Assembly: GCF_030295425.1 (NCBI RefSeq)
Contig: NZ_AP027081.1
Location: 4,261,001-4,325,000 of the forward strand
Reading direction: 5' to 3'
DNA length: 64,000 nucleotides
From: Mesoterricola sediminis
GTDB taxonomy: Bacteria; Acidobacteriota; Holophagae; Holophagales; Holophagaceae
The notes beneath the pieces were generated by a model, which made no database searches, was not told where the DNA came from, and worked only from the letters and a program-made list of their open reading frames with translations. The position numbers and the translations under genes are program-made. Below, in pieces: positions 8,408 through 18,532 of this stretch. The stretch's first letter is position 1, and the number at the start of each line of letters is the position of its first letter.

Positions 8408-9987
8408 CCCGAGTCCCGTCAAGTGGTGTAGCAAGAGCGGCCAGCGAAGCGCCGCCGTACCCGTATGATCCGATTTCAATGAAATGCTGCTGCTGATGGA
8501 CCTTTGGCCGGGGCGGTGTGGAAAACGCGCCAGCGTTTTCCAGGCGAAGCCCGCGGGTGTTGGAAGGTTGTGGACCCGAAGGGCGCCCCGCAGGGGCGTT
8601 GCCTGTGGACCCGGAGGGCGGGCCGGAGGCCCGTTTCGCGCAGCGAAATCCAGCGGGCAATCCATCAGCCTTTCCATGCCCGCGCACCGCCCCGGCCGGG
8701 TGGGTCGCGACCTCGCCCCAGGGCCATCACGCCTTCACCTTCAAGTAAGGGAACCGGGCAGAAACCCACTCAGCATGCTGGTCCGCGAGCAACGAGCCCA
8801 GAAGGCGCAGCACTGCGGCCCGGTTCGGAAAGATGCCCACCACGTCGGATCGCCGGCGAAGCTCACGGTTCTCCCGTTCCAGCACGTTGGTCGAGTGGAT
8901 CTTTCGCCAGTGGGCTTTGGGGAAATCCATGTAGACCAGGACGTCCTCCACCGCCTCGTCCAGCAGGGCCGAGAAGCCGGGGTGCTTGCGCTGGGTATCC
9001 AGGGCCAGGGCTGCGAACAACCGCTGCGCATCCTCCTTGCAGGGCGCCTGGAAGGCCTGCTTCAGGCGGTCCAGAAGCTCCTCCTGCGCCGCCTTGGGCA
9101 ACCGCGTCGCTGCATTCCGCATGAAATGAACCCGGCACCGCTGCCAGGAGACACCGTTCAGGACCCGCCGCACCGCCGCCTTCAGCCCAGTGTGGGCGTC
9201 CGAAACCACCAGCTCGACGCCCTTCAGCCCGCGCTTGACCAGGCCCTCCAGGAAGCCGCTCCACGCCGATTCCATCTCGCCATCAGCAACTTCCAGGCCC
9301 AGCACCTCCCGGTATCCCTGCTGGTTCACGCCAATGGCCACGAGCACTGCCAGGCCCACCACCCGCTGACCTTCCCTAACCTTCGGATACATGGCGTCCA
9401 GCCAGATGTAGCGGTAGGGGCCCTCCAGGGGCCTTTCACGAAACGCCGTCACCTCGGTATCCAGGTCCTTGGCCAGCCTGGAGACTTCGCTTTTCGACAT
9501 CCCCTTGGCCCCCATGGCCTCGACCAGGTGCTCCACCTTGCGGGTGGAGATCCCGAGCACGTAGGCTTCCGAGACCACGCTCAGGAAGGCCCTTTCCCAG
9601 CTTCTGCGCGGCTCCAGAAAGTCTGGCATGTAGCTTCCCTGACGAAGCTTCGGAATCCGCAGCGGCATCGTCCCCAGGCGGGTTTCCCAGGCCCGGTCCC
9701 GGTACCCGTTCCGTTGATTCTCGCGCAAGGGCGAACGTTCCCCGGCCTCCGCCTGGCAGAGAGCGGTGACGTCGCTTGCCATGATCCGTTCCAGGGTCAT
9801 CATCACGAGCTGGCGCAGGAAATCCCCGCTGCCTTCCTCCAAAGCCTTGCCCAGGGCCCCAAGACCCTCCACACTTTCTCTGGCCATCGTTCTCCGCTCC
9901 TATGTTGTTTCCGCAAAAACAAACATACGGAGGACGGTGGCCATCTGTCTGCCTACCCGGCTCTTACACCACTCCCTGGGACTCTAT
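8408..9987. mobile_element. IS256-family element with 10-bp target duplication
   Basis: Imperfect terminal repeats face each other: left GAGTCCC-N3-AGTGGTGTA (from 8411) and the inverted copy at the right (to about 9984). The direct repeat CGAATGCGCG flanks the element exactly (8398-8407 and 9988-9997), in line with the 8-9 bp duplications typical of IS256. The element interrupts DNA that was already inside the IS5-type element. The left 280 bp (8445-8726) has no convincing gene; it contains the palindrome GGAAAACGC/GCGTTTTCC at 8520-8541. Confidence 0.8.
8727..9887 (-). CDS. IS256-family (mutator-type) transposase
   Basis: A 386-residue DDE transposase. The first acidic residue is in [17 protein letters not shown], the second in [14 protein letters not shown], and the glutamate in [15 protein letters not shown], the usual IS256 arrangement. 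[11 protein letters not shown] is also a family hallmark. The length is slightly shorter than the common 400-410 residues but no key part is missing. The ATG at 9887 has GGAGCGG upstream. Confidence 0.93.
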   Translation of the reverse strand: MARESVEGLGALGKALEEGSGDFLRQLVMMTLERIMASDVTALCQAEAGERSPLRENQRNGYRDRAWETRLGTMPLRIPKLRQGSYMPDFLEPRRSWERAFLSVVSEAYVLGISTRKVEHLVEAMGAKGMSKSEVSRLAKDLDTEVTAFRERPLEGPYRYIWLDAMYPKVREGQRVVGLAVLVAIGVNQQGYREVLGLEVADGEMESAWSGFLEGLVKRGLKGVELVVSDAHTGLKAAVRRVLNGVSWQRCRVHFMRNAATRLPKAAQEELLDRLKQAFQAPCKEDAQRLFAALALDTQRKHPGFSALLDEAVEDVLVYMDFPKAHWRKIHSTNVLERENRELRRRSDVVGIFPNRAAVLRLLGSLLADQHAEWVSARFPYLKVKA

Positions 9988-10079
9988 CGAATGCGCGGCG
10001 CCATCAGGCACTGCAGCACAGACTCACTATTCCAGCTCCTCCATGCTCCGGCACGGATGGGTATTAGCCATTACTATCC

Positions 10080-10100
10080 TAGATTACGAACACACCCTAG
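10080..10100. repeat. Right end of the IS5-type element plus CTAG target copy
   Basis: TAGATTACGAACACACC (10080-10096) is the inverted partner of the left end at 7140-7156. CTAG follows at 10097-10100. The 82 bp between the IS256-type element and this repeat (9998-10079) have no open gene. Confidence 0.75.
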
Positions 10101-10103
10101 TCC

Positions 10104-11618
10104 AAATACTGTCGGTACAAGCCTTGCCAAGACGCCTCGGTAGCCTATAGTTGCAAGAAGAGGCGACCATGGCGAGGACTGCGGCGACGCTCCCGGCAGG
10201 GAGTCGGATCACCGATTACATGAGCTTGGGGGTAGTGGCAAAGACCTTCCCCCGAACCCACGTTGACGATGTTTTAAAACGCACAGGCAAGACCAGTGCG
10301 CGGCAACGGGACCTCCCCGCCCATGTCGTCGTCTACTACGTGATCGCTCTCGCGTTATTCATGCAGGCTTCCTACGGTGAGGTGCTGAGGTGCCTGCTGG
10401 AAGGCGTCCAATGGTTGATGGACAAGGCTGTCGAGCCGAAGGTCTCCCACAAATCCAGCATTTCCCAGGCCCGAATTCGGCTTGGTTGGGAACCGATGAA
10501 GGTGCTTCACGACGAGATCGTCAAGCCTATCGCGACGCCTCAGACACGGGGTGCCTGGTTTCGAAACTGGCGGCTGGTGAGCATTGACGGAAGCACCCTT
10601 GATGTTCCAGATGAGGCTGAGAACGAGGCAGCCTTCGGATCCATAGAGTCATCACGAGGCAAAGTCGCATTCCCGAAGGTCCGGTTTGTTTGCCTCTGCG
10701 AGCTTGGGACCCATGTGATGTTCGGGAGCTGCGTAGATTCCTATGAGGTCGGAGAGGTTGCCTTGGCGGAGGACGTGTTACCCCTGCTCGAACCAGGGAT
10801 GCTCTGCCTGGCCGATCGCGGATTCAATTGCTTCAAGCTATGGAAGTTGGCCCAAGGAACCGGGGCTGATCTCCTTTGGCGCCTGCGTAAGGACATGAAC
10901 CTGCCCAGGGAGAAGCAACTGCAGGATGGAAGCTACCTGAGCACCTTCTACGAGTATTGGTATGACCGGAAGAAGTCCACGAATGGAATTCGGGTCCGCG
11001 TTGTGGAATACACCCTGGAGGGGATGGAGGGAGCGGAACCGATCTACCGCCTGGCGACTACCATCCTCGATCCAGAGAAAGCCCCAGCCAGGGAATTGGC
11101 TGCCCTCTATCACGAGCGATGGGAGATCGAGAGTGCGTTCGATGAATTGAAGACCCATCTCCGGGGTCGCCAGGTAACCCTTCGAAGCAAGACGCCTGAC
11201 CTGGTCAGACAGGAGTTCTACGGGATGATGATGGCCCACTTTTCCATCCGCGGCCTGATGCATGAAGCGGCCCTGAAGGGGGATGTCGATCCCGATCGTT
11301 TATCGTTCCTGCACGCAGTTCGGGTGATTCGCCGCAAGCTGACGCGTTTCGCGTCTCTCCCCCCCTCGGGAAAGGCCAGCATTCCATCAGAGCGTCCTAT
11401 CTGAGCTGCTGAGCGAACCTGCAGGCTGTAGCCGCGACCGGATGAATCCCAGGGCCATCAAGAGGAAAATGAGCAACTGGCCGACCCGACTACGAAGTCG
11501 GGCCGGGACAAGGCGAGTCGAATTCGAAATCGAGGTCCTGGAGACACCTCAGCCCCGGCACCGGAACCCCAAAGGGCATCGCCGGCGGCCTCGATGATTC
11601 ATTGTACCGACAGTATTG
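10104..11618. mobile_element. IS4-family element with 10-bp target duplication
   Basis: Terminal inverted repeats AAATACTGTCGGTACAA (10104-10120) and its partner at 11602-11618 match at 16 of 17 positions. ACCCTAGTCC is duplicated exactly at 10094-10103 and 11619-11628, within the 9-12 bp usual for IS4. The duplicated site covers the last 3 bases of the IS5-type element, its CTAG and 3 flanking bases, so this was inserted after the IS5-type element. It is 1515 bp long. Confidence 0.88.
10169..11597 (+). pseudogene. IS4-family transposase with a late +1 frameshift
   Basis: DDE transposase of the IS4 family with an N-terminal IS4 domain and a DDE_Tnp_1 domain. Acidic residues lie in VSIDGSTLDVPD and CLADRGFNCFKLW, and the glutamate in YHERWEIESAFDELK. 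The ATG at 10169 follows AAGAGGCGACC. The frame stops at 11404, but the usual IS4 C-terminus continues in another frame: ERPAFHQSVLSELLSEPAG, then MNPRAIKRKMSNWPTR, to a stop at 11597. The switch lies at a run of seven C (11359-11365); six C would restore one frame. This is a one-base expansion, a sequencing error, or less likely programmed shifting. 11405-11618 is thus the gene's own tail, not an empty spacer. Confidence 0.8.
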
Positions 11619-11621
11619 ACC

Positions 11622-12578
11622 CTAGTCCTGCGCGCCGAAATAGACCCAGGACCAGCGCCGCACCCGGGTGCCCTCCACCGGGCCCCGGGCGTAGAGGCGG
11701 ATCCAGCCCGCGGGGGGGGCCCACTTCACGAGGAGGGCCTGGTTCTCGGCCGACTCCCCCAGGCCCACGGCATCCACCCGGTAGGTCGGGGTTCCCGCCT
11801 CGGGGAAGGCCACCTGCACCCAGTCGCCCTGGCGCGCCAAGGGCAGGGCCACCACCTCCCGGATGGGCCGGGCGGCGCGCTGCACGTCCAGGTCCCCCAG
11901 GGAGCGGGGCGGACGGTTGCTGCCGGGGGAGAACTCCTTGGGCGCGGAGGTGCGCCAGACGCCCTCGCCCTCCAGCCCCCCCGCGGGGAACCCCGCGGCG
12001 GCGAAGGGGGCCCCGTCCTGGGGCTCCGTGCGCACAGCCTGCTGGGCCGGCAGCAGGACCAGGCGGTTGTGGAGGGTCCACCCCTCCGCGCTGGTGCGGT
12101 GCTCCCGCGCCTCCTTCATGCCCGCCAGGAGGGTCTCCAAATGGGCGTCCAGGGTCTCCACCCGGGCCCGGCTCTTCGCCAGGTCCACCCACCCCCAGCC
12201 CGAGGGCCCGCCCCAGATGAGGGCCCGGTTCCCGTCCACCGCGAAGACCGCGGGGTGCTCGCTGGGTTCCCCCGACACCAGGGGCTGGGAGAGGCTGAGG
12301 CACTCCACGGCCAGGATCTTCTCCGCCTTGGGCCCCCGGAACCACGCCAGGAATTCCAGCCCCGGGAGGCTGTCGCCGGGGCGCTTCTTCACCCAGGTGA
12401 CGGTGAAGGCCTGCTGGCCCCGGCCGGGCCCGGTGAGGATGCCCAGGGCTCCCTCCTCCGGCGGCTGCGTGTCCAGGGCCAGCCAGGGCGTGGGCGGCGC
12501 GGCGGCCTTCCTCCGGCACCCCGGCGCCAGGCCGACAGCCAAGAACAGCCCCACAAGGAATGCCCATCTTGGAATCAT
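11622..12578 (-). CDS. Lipoprotein of unknown function
   Basis: The 318-residue protein starts at the ATG at 12578 (MIPRWAFLVGLFLAVG) and has a lipoprotein signal peptide ending in LAPGC, so it should be anchored in the envelope. I recognise no domain in the rest, which is soluble and rich in Gly, Pro and Trp. Its stop codon TAG lies inside the CTAG that was the target of the upstream insertion sequences; the target duplication preserved the stop. The reading 12 codons upstream would precede the signal peptide and is not used. Confidence 0.75.
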   Translation of the reverse strand: MIPRWAFLVGLFLAVGLAPGCRRKAAAPPTPWLALDTQPPEEGALGILTGPGRGQQAFTVTWVKKRPGDSLPGLEFLAWFRGPKAEKILAVECLSLSQPLVSGEPSEHPAVFAVDGNRALIWGGPSGWGWVDLAKSRARVETLDAHLETLLAGMKEAREHRTSAEGWTLHNRLVLLPAQQAVRTEPQDGAPFAAAGFPAGGLEGEGVWRTSAPKEFSPGSNRPPRSLGDLDVQRAARPIREVVALPLARQGDWVQVAFPEAGTPTYRVDAVGLGESAENQALLVKWAPPAGWIRLYARGPVEGTRVRRWSWVYFGAQD

Positions 12579-12627
12579 GGTCGCCCCGGTTCTGGTGCTG
12601 AAGCATACCGCCAACCGGGACCCAGGG

Positions 12628-13341
12628 TCAGGGGGCCGGGGCCGCCACCGTCACTTCGGCCGTCACCTGGGTGCCATCCCCCACCTTCTGCAGGACCAGA
12701 TGGTAGGTGCCCGGGGCCTCCGGCGCCTGGTACGCATAGACCACGCGGTTCAGCCTGGTGATCGTGCCTCCGTCCGGCTCGACCACGTTCAGGGTGAACT
12801 GGGCGACGGTGCCCGGGTCGCTGGTGCCCTTGGCCGCGAAGACCACCTGCTTGCCGGGGGCCACCCGGGCCGCGGACGGGGTGATCTGGAGTACCGCGCC
12901 CGGGTCCTCGGGAAGGAGGGTCACCTCCACCGGGACGGCGGCGGTGACGAGCTGCCCCTTCGCCGCCTTGACGCTGAGGGTGTGCGTTCCGGGCAGGGCG
13001 GGGGCCGTGAAGGTCGCGAGGGCCGTGCCGCTCGGCGTGATGTTCCCGATGGCCTGGGTCGCCCCGGTGTCCACCCAGGTGGCGCTGAAGCTGTACCCCG
13101 TCAAGCTCACCGGCTCGCTTGAGGCGGTGAACTCGATCGGCATGGCGACGACCGATCCCACCCGGGCGGTCAGGGCCTGGGGGGACAGGCCCAGGGTGGG
13201 CACCACCGTCGTCGGGCCGGGCTCCGGGTTGGGCGCCGGCGTGGGGGCCGGCACCGGCGCCAGGCCCGCCGAAGGGGATCCGCCGCCGCCGCAGGCCAGG
13301 GCCGCGGCCAGGAGGGGCAGGAGGAGGAACGTCTTGTTCAT
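12628..13341 (-). CDS. Lipoprotein with Ig-like domains, paralogue of the next gene
   Basis: The 237-residue protein begins MNKTFLLLPLLAAALACGGG, a lipobox followed by a glycine run and a Pro/Ala-rich linker. Two beta-rich segments resembling bacterial Ig-like domains follow; the repeated pattern is 'S-AR-V-G--V--' and a closing YAYQAPEAPGTYHL (compare 'tAP--PGTY' in Ig-like repeats). An AAGGTG ribosome site precedes the ATG at 13341. It shares layout and motifs with the neighbouring lipoprotein at 13406-14113. Function is unknown; a surface or adhesion role would be a guess. Confidence 0.75.
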   Translation of the reverse strand: MNKTFLLLPLLAAALACGGGGSPSAGLAPVPAPTPAPNPEPGPTTVVPTLGLSPQALTARVGSVVAMPIEFTASSEPVSLTGYSFSATWVDTGATQAIGNITPSGTALATFTAPALPGTHTLSVKAAKGQLVTAAVPVEVTLLPEDPGAVLQITPSAARVAPGKQVVFAAKGTSDPGTVAQFTLNVVEPDGGTITRLNRVVYAYQAPEAPGTYHLVLQKVGDGTQVTAEVTVAAPAP

Positions 13342-13405
13342 GAGCACCTTGCAAACGGGAAAAGGGCCCTCGAGGGGGCTGGAGCCGACCACGCCCGGCG
13401 GCCCA

Positions 13406-14113
13406 TCAGGGTCCGGGCGCGACCACGGTCACGGTCGCCGTGACGACCGTCGGGTCCGGTGGGTTCCGCAGCTCCAGGGTGTAGGTCCCCGGGGTGGAGG
13501 GGGCCGTGTAGAGGAAGCCCCTGTCCGACAGCTTGACCGCGGTCCCGCCGGCCGGGTCCGTGGGGGTCAGGGAGAAGGCGTAGGCCGTGGGCTCCACGGT
13601 CACCGGTTTGACCATGAACGTCAGGCTGGCGCCGGGCGCCACCTGGACCAGGGAGGGCGTCACCTGGAAGGGCTGGGTGGGATCCCCGGCGGCGAGGGTC
13701 AGGGGGATCCGCACGGGGGCCGTCAGGGCCCCGTCCACCTCGGCCGTGACCCGCAGGGTGGCCGGGCCGGTGGTGGAGGGCGTCCTGAAGCTGATCACCG
13801 GGATCGTACCCCCCAGGAGGCTCCTGAACGCGCCCGCGTCGGTCCCCGTCTCCTCCCACACCGCCGACACGGTGAATTTCGCCACCGGGACCGTCACGCC
13901 GTCCGCACCCTGGAAGGTGGGAAGGAAGGCGTGGAGGAGGCCCGGAAGGCAGGTCGCGGATGGGGGCGAGACCACCAGGGCCAGGGAGCCCGGGACCGGG
14001 GCGGGGGCCGGCGCGGGGGCCGGTTCGGCCCCGGGGGAGGCGGCGGAACCGCCGCCTCCACAGGCCAGGGCCAGCGCCAGGAGGGTCAGGAGGAGGAGGG
14101 CTGGATTTTTCAT
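13406..14113 (-). CDS. Lipoprotein with Ig-like domains, paralogue of the previous gene
   Basis: The 235-residue protein begins MKNPALLLLTLLALALACGG with a lipobox, then a PAPAPAPAP linker and two beta-rich Ig-like segments ending FLYTAPSTPGTYTLEL. Layout matches the gene at 12628-13341, so the two look like a tandem duplication that has diverged. The ATG at 14113 has no clear ribosome site; upstream is the AT-rich AAATAAAATATTT, unusual in this GC-rich region and possibly part of a promoter very close to the start. Confidence 0.75.
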   Translation of the reverse strand: MKNPALLLLTLLALALACGGGGSAASPGAEPAPAPAPAPVPGSLALVVSPPSATCLPGLLHAFLPTFQGADGVTVPVAKFTVSAVWEETGTDAGAFRSLLGGTIPVISFRTPSTTGPATLRVTAEVDGALTAPVRIPLTLAAGDPTQPFQVTPSLVQVAPGASLTFMVKPVTVEPTAYAFSLTPTDPAGGTAVKLSDRGFLYTAPSTPGTYTLELRNPPDPTVVTATVTVVAPGP

Positions 14114-14179
14114 AAATATTTTATTTGCATCCAGCCTTCAATGCCACCGGGGCGGCGGAGGTTCCCCCGGGCCGTACAG

Positions 14180-14211
14180 GGAAACCCCCGCCCTTCGGGG
14201 CGGGGGTTTCC
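14180..14211 (-). terminator. Hairpin terminator after glnS
   Basis: A perfect 14-bp stem (14180-14193 with 14198-14211) with a four-base loop lies 18 bases past the glnS stop codon. There is no downstream T-run; the only T residues are those in the stem. It has the same design as the norZ terminator. Confidence 0.65.
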
Positions 14212-14228
14212 GGTGGGGGCGGCTGGCC

Positions 14229-15935
<1,707 letters not shown>

Positions 15936-15982
15936 AATTCACATGGTATCCGGGCTGGGCCCGGATGCCACGCGGGAGCGGA

Positions 15983-17434
15983 TCAGGCCCAGGGGGCGAG
16001 CCGGGCCAGGACCTCGTCCCGGCCCAGGAGGGCCAGGGTGTCGTAGATGGGCGGGCTCACGACGGTGCCGGTGAAGGCGACGCGGAGGGCCTGGGCCAGG
16101 TCCTTGAGCTTCAGGCCGTGGCGCTGGAGGATGGCCTCCAGGTCCGCCTTCAGGGTGTCGTGGGCGTAGTCCTCCAGGGCCATCACCTCCCGCAGGGCCG
16201 GCTTCACGGCCTCCGTGAGGAACCGGGTCCGGGCGGCCTCGTCGAAGGTCTCCGGCCGGGTGAAGAGGAAGGCCAGGGTGTCGGCCATGTCCTTGAGGGT
16301 GGCCCGGTTCTTGTTGCAGCCAATGGCCAGTTCCTTCCAGGCCGCGGGCCGGGCGGCCCAGGCCTCCTCCAGGCCCCGGAGGTGCCACTGCCAGCGCAGG
16401 TGGGGCTCGATCTCGGTCCAGTCCAGGCGCTGGATGAGCTTCTGGTTCACCCAGGTGAGCTTGTCCAGGTCGAAGACGGCGGCCGCCTTCTGGATCTCGT
16501 CCAGGGCGAAGCATTCGATCAGCTGCTGGTCGGAGAGGATCTCCTCCTCGGCGCTCTCGGCGGCCTTGCCCCCCACCTTGGGGGTCCAGCCCAGCTTGGC
16601 CAGGGTCAGGCGCACGGCCTGGGGCAGGAAGCCCATGTCCCGGAACTCGGTGATGCTGGCCGCGCCGTGGCGCTTGCTGAGCTTCTGCTTGTCCTTGCCC
16701 AGGATCATGGGGACGTGGGCGAAGGCCGGCAGGTCGTAGCCCAGGGCCTGGTAGAGGGCGATCTGCTTGGGGGTGTTGGCCACGTGGTCGTCGCCGCGCA
16801 CCACGTGGGTGACGCCCATGTCCACGTCGTCCACGACCACGCAGAAGTTGTAGGTGGGCGTCCCGTCCTGGCGGGCGATGATCCAGTCGTCGAGGGTGGC
16901 CGCGGGCACGGCGACGGGACCCTTGACCAGGTCCTCCACCACCAGCTCGCCCTCCCGGGGCATCTTCAGGCGGATGGCGGCGGGCACGGAGGCGTCATAG
17001 CCCATCTCCCGGCACCGGCCGTCGTAGCTGAAGGCCTTCCCCTCCCGCTCGGCCTGGGCCCGGCGGGCGTCCAGGTCCTCCTTGGAGCAGCGGCAGCGGT
17101 ACGCCAGGCCCTTGTCCAGGAGCTCCTGGATCTTGGCCTGGTACAGGTCCATGCGCAGCATCTGGCGGTAGGGGCCGTGGGGGCCCTTGTACTGGTCGGT
17201 CTCGCCCGGGATGGGACCCTCGTCCCAGTCCAGGCCCACCCAGGCCATGCCCTCCTCGATGATGCGGATGTTGTCGTCGGTGGAGCGGGTGAGATCCGTG
17301 TCCTCCACCCGCAGGATGAAGGTCCCCCCGTGCCTGCGGGCGTAGAGCCAGCAGAACAGCGCTGTGCGCACGCCCCCGATGTGGAGCATGCCGGTGGGGC
17401 TGGGAGCGAATCGTGTGACGACGGGCTTGGACAT
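15983..17434 (-). CDS. gltX: Glutamyl-tRNA synthetase
   Basis: Class I synthetase that charges tRNA(Glu). The 483-residue protein has RFAPSPTGMLHIGGVRTALF (HIGH-type motif near the N-terminus), RVEDTDLTRS, and KLSKRHGA (KMSKS loop). The length is normal for the bacterial enzyme. It lies 47 bases upstream of glnS on the same strand, so both are probably co-transcribed. Confidence 0.97.
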   Translation of the reverse strand: MSKPVVTRFAPSPTGMLHIGGVRTALFCWLYARRHGGTFILRVEDTDLTRSTDDNIRIIEEGMAWVGLDWDEGPIPGETDQYKGPHGPYRQMLRMDLYQAKIQELLDKGLAYRCRCSKEDLDARRAQAEREGKAFSYDGRCREMGYDASVPAAIRLKMPREGELVVEDLVKGPVAVPAATLDDWIIARQDGTPTYNFCVVVDDVDMGVTHVVRGDDHVANTPKQIALYQALGYDLPAFAHVPMILGKDKQKLSKRHGAASITEFRDMGFLPQAVRLTLAKLGWTPKVGGKAAESAEEEILSDQQLIECFALDEIQKAAAVFDLDKLTWVNQKLIQRLDWTEIEPHLRWQWHLRGLEEAWAARPAAWKELAIGCNKNRATLKDMADTLAFLFTRPETFDEAARTRFLTEAVKPALREVMALEDYAHDTLKADLEAILQRHGLKLKDLAQALRVAFTGTVVSPPIYDTLALLGRDEVLARLAPWA

Positions 17435-17497
17435 CCGGACCTCGGACCTGAACCTTCTAGTCTGCCCTAGGAAGGCCGGGTTCCCAAGCCCTGGCGG

Positions 17498-18367
17498 CTA
17501 CTTGAGGTAGAGCTTGAGCCGGATCTCCACCGGGCCGGCGCTGCTGAAGAGGCTCCGGTCCAGCACCACGGGCACCTCCACCACGCTCGTGCTGGGATGG
17601 GCGCCGGGCTCACCCGCCGGCACCCCGCCCCCTTCGGTGACGGGCAGCTCCTCGATCTCCTCGAGCAGCTCGCCGGCACCCAACTCCTCCACCTCCAGAG
17701 GTTGCCTTTCGGCATCCGCCTCGGGCCGGGGGGAGGGGAACATGTCGGCCTGGGGGGCCTCCACCGCCGGGGCCCCGCCGCCGTACTTCTCCGTCAGGTG
17801 CTTGAGGACGAGCCGGGCCACCCCCGAGAGGGTCTCGCGCACGCCCTGGCCGCGGGTGGCGCAGGCCTCGAAGGTGGGTGCGCCGAAGCGGTTGATCTCC
17901 CGGTCCAGGACCTCCACCGGCAGGGCGCCGGGGATGTCCCGCTTGTTGAACTGGATGACGTGGGGGAGCTTCTCCAGGTCGGAGCCCTGCTCCCGCAGGT
18001 TGTCGATGAGGTTCTGGAAGCTCTCCCGGTTGCCGTCCAGGGCCTGGGCCTGGGAGTCGGCGACGAAGACGACGGCGTCCGCGCCCCGGAGCACGAGCTT
18101 GCGGGTGGCGTCGTAGAAGACCTGCCCGGGCACCGTGTAGAGCTGGATGCGGGTCTTCATCCCCCGGATGGTCCCCAGCTCGATGGGCAGGAAGTCGAAG
18201 AACAGCGTCCGGTCCGTCTGGGTGGCCAGGCTGAGCATCTTCCCCCTGCCGTCCTGGGGAAGGGAGTCATACACATGCTGTAGGTTGGTCGTCTTGCCAC
18301 AGAGGCCGGGGCCGTAATACACGATCTTGGCCGTCAGCTCCTTGGTGGCCGCGTTGAAGAGCACCAT
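17498..18367 (-). CDS. MglA-like small GTPase with acidic C-terminal extension
   Basis: Ras-like GTPase of the MglA family, which controls cell polarity, type IV pili or gliding in other bacteria. Visible motifs are the P-loop GPGLCGKTT (about 19-27), the MglA-type switch region TVPGQVFYDATRKLVLRGAD (78-97) and NKRD (141-144). The core ends near residue 196; a further ~90 residues, acidic and proline-rich, end in VEIRLKLYLK. Ordinary MglA has about 195 residues, so the tail is an addition. It is divergent from the FHA-RDD gene, with facing promoters. A pilin gene lies 26 kb away, but no direct link is shown. Confidence 0.88.
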   Translation of the reverse strand: MVLFNAATKELTAKIVYYGPGLCGKTTNLQHVYDSLPQDGRGKMLSLATQTDRTLFFDFLPIELGTIRGMKTRIQLYTVPGQVFYDATRKLVLRGADAVVFVADSQAQALDGNRESFQNLIDNLREQGSDLEKLPHVIQFNKRDIPGALPVEVLDREINRFGAPTFEACATRGQGVRETLSGVARLVLKHLTEKYGGGAPAVEAPQADMFPSPRPEADAERQPLEVEELGAGELLEEIEELPVTEGGGVPAGEPGAHPSTSVVEVPVVLDRSLFSSAGPVEIRLKLYLK

Positions 18368-18394
18368 TCCGCCTCCCGGGGGGAGAATGGTGCC

Positions 18395-18423
18395 AGATTG
18401 GCTGAACCGGTGGGCCCGGTCAA
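18395..18423 (-). promoter_or_regulatory. Sigma-70-like promoter for the MglA-like gene
   Basis: On the minus strand TTGACC (18423-18418) is followed after 17 bases by CAATCT (18400-18395), 28 bases before the start codon. The -35 matches well, the -10 only partly. Confidence 0.4.
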
Positions 18424-18473
18424 GTTGCAAGGGCCGGCCTAGAAAAAAACCGGGCCGGGGAGCGGCTGGGCGT

Positions 18474-18502
18474 TTGCATGCCCCAGACTCCGCCCCTAGA
18501 CT
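18474..18502 (+). promoter_or_regulatory. Sigma-70-like promoter for the FHA-RDD gene
   Basis: TTGCAT (18474-18479) and TAGACT (18497-18502) are separated by exactly 17 bases, 30 bases before the ATG at 18533. Confidence 0.5.
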
Positions 18503-18532
18503 GTCGTTGATATCCGAAACCGAGGGGACACC

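Larger units (their letters stand above)
7140..10096. mobile_element. IS5-family (IS427-like) element, expanded by internal insertions
   Basis: Terminal inverted repeats of 17 bp (two mismatches) at 7140-7156 and 10080-10096 are each flanked by CTAG, the kind of short TA-centred target duplication made by IS427-type IS5 elements. The segment is 2957 bp, too long for one such IS. It contains an IS5-type transposase, a GxxExxY gene fragment between inverted repeats, and an inserted IS256-type element. Removing the IS256 element leaves about 1.4 kb. It is possible that the two ends come from two related IS copies rather than one. Confidence 0.7.

Noticed and set aside
8484-10067. A 527-codon plus-strand frame across the IS256-type element
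   Set aside because: It is opposite a transposase with full DDE motifs and runs over the IS end and target duplication, so it cannot be an old gene.
14180-14211. The glnS hairpin as a riboswitch or T-box part
   Set aside because: It is downstream of the glnS stop codon, has a simple perfect stem, and shows no specifier or antiterminator elements.
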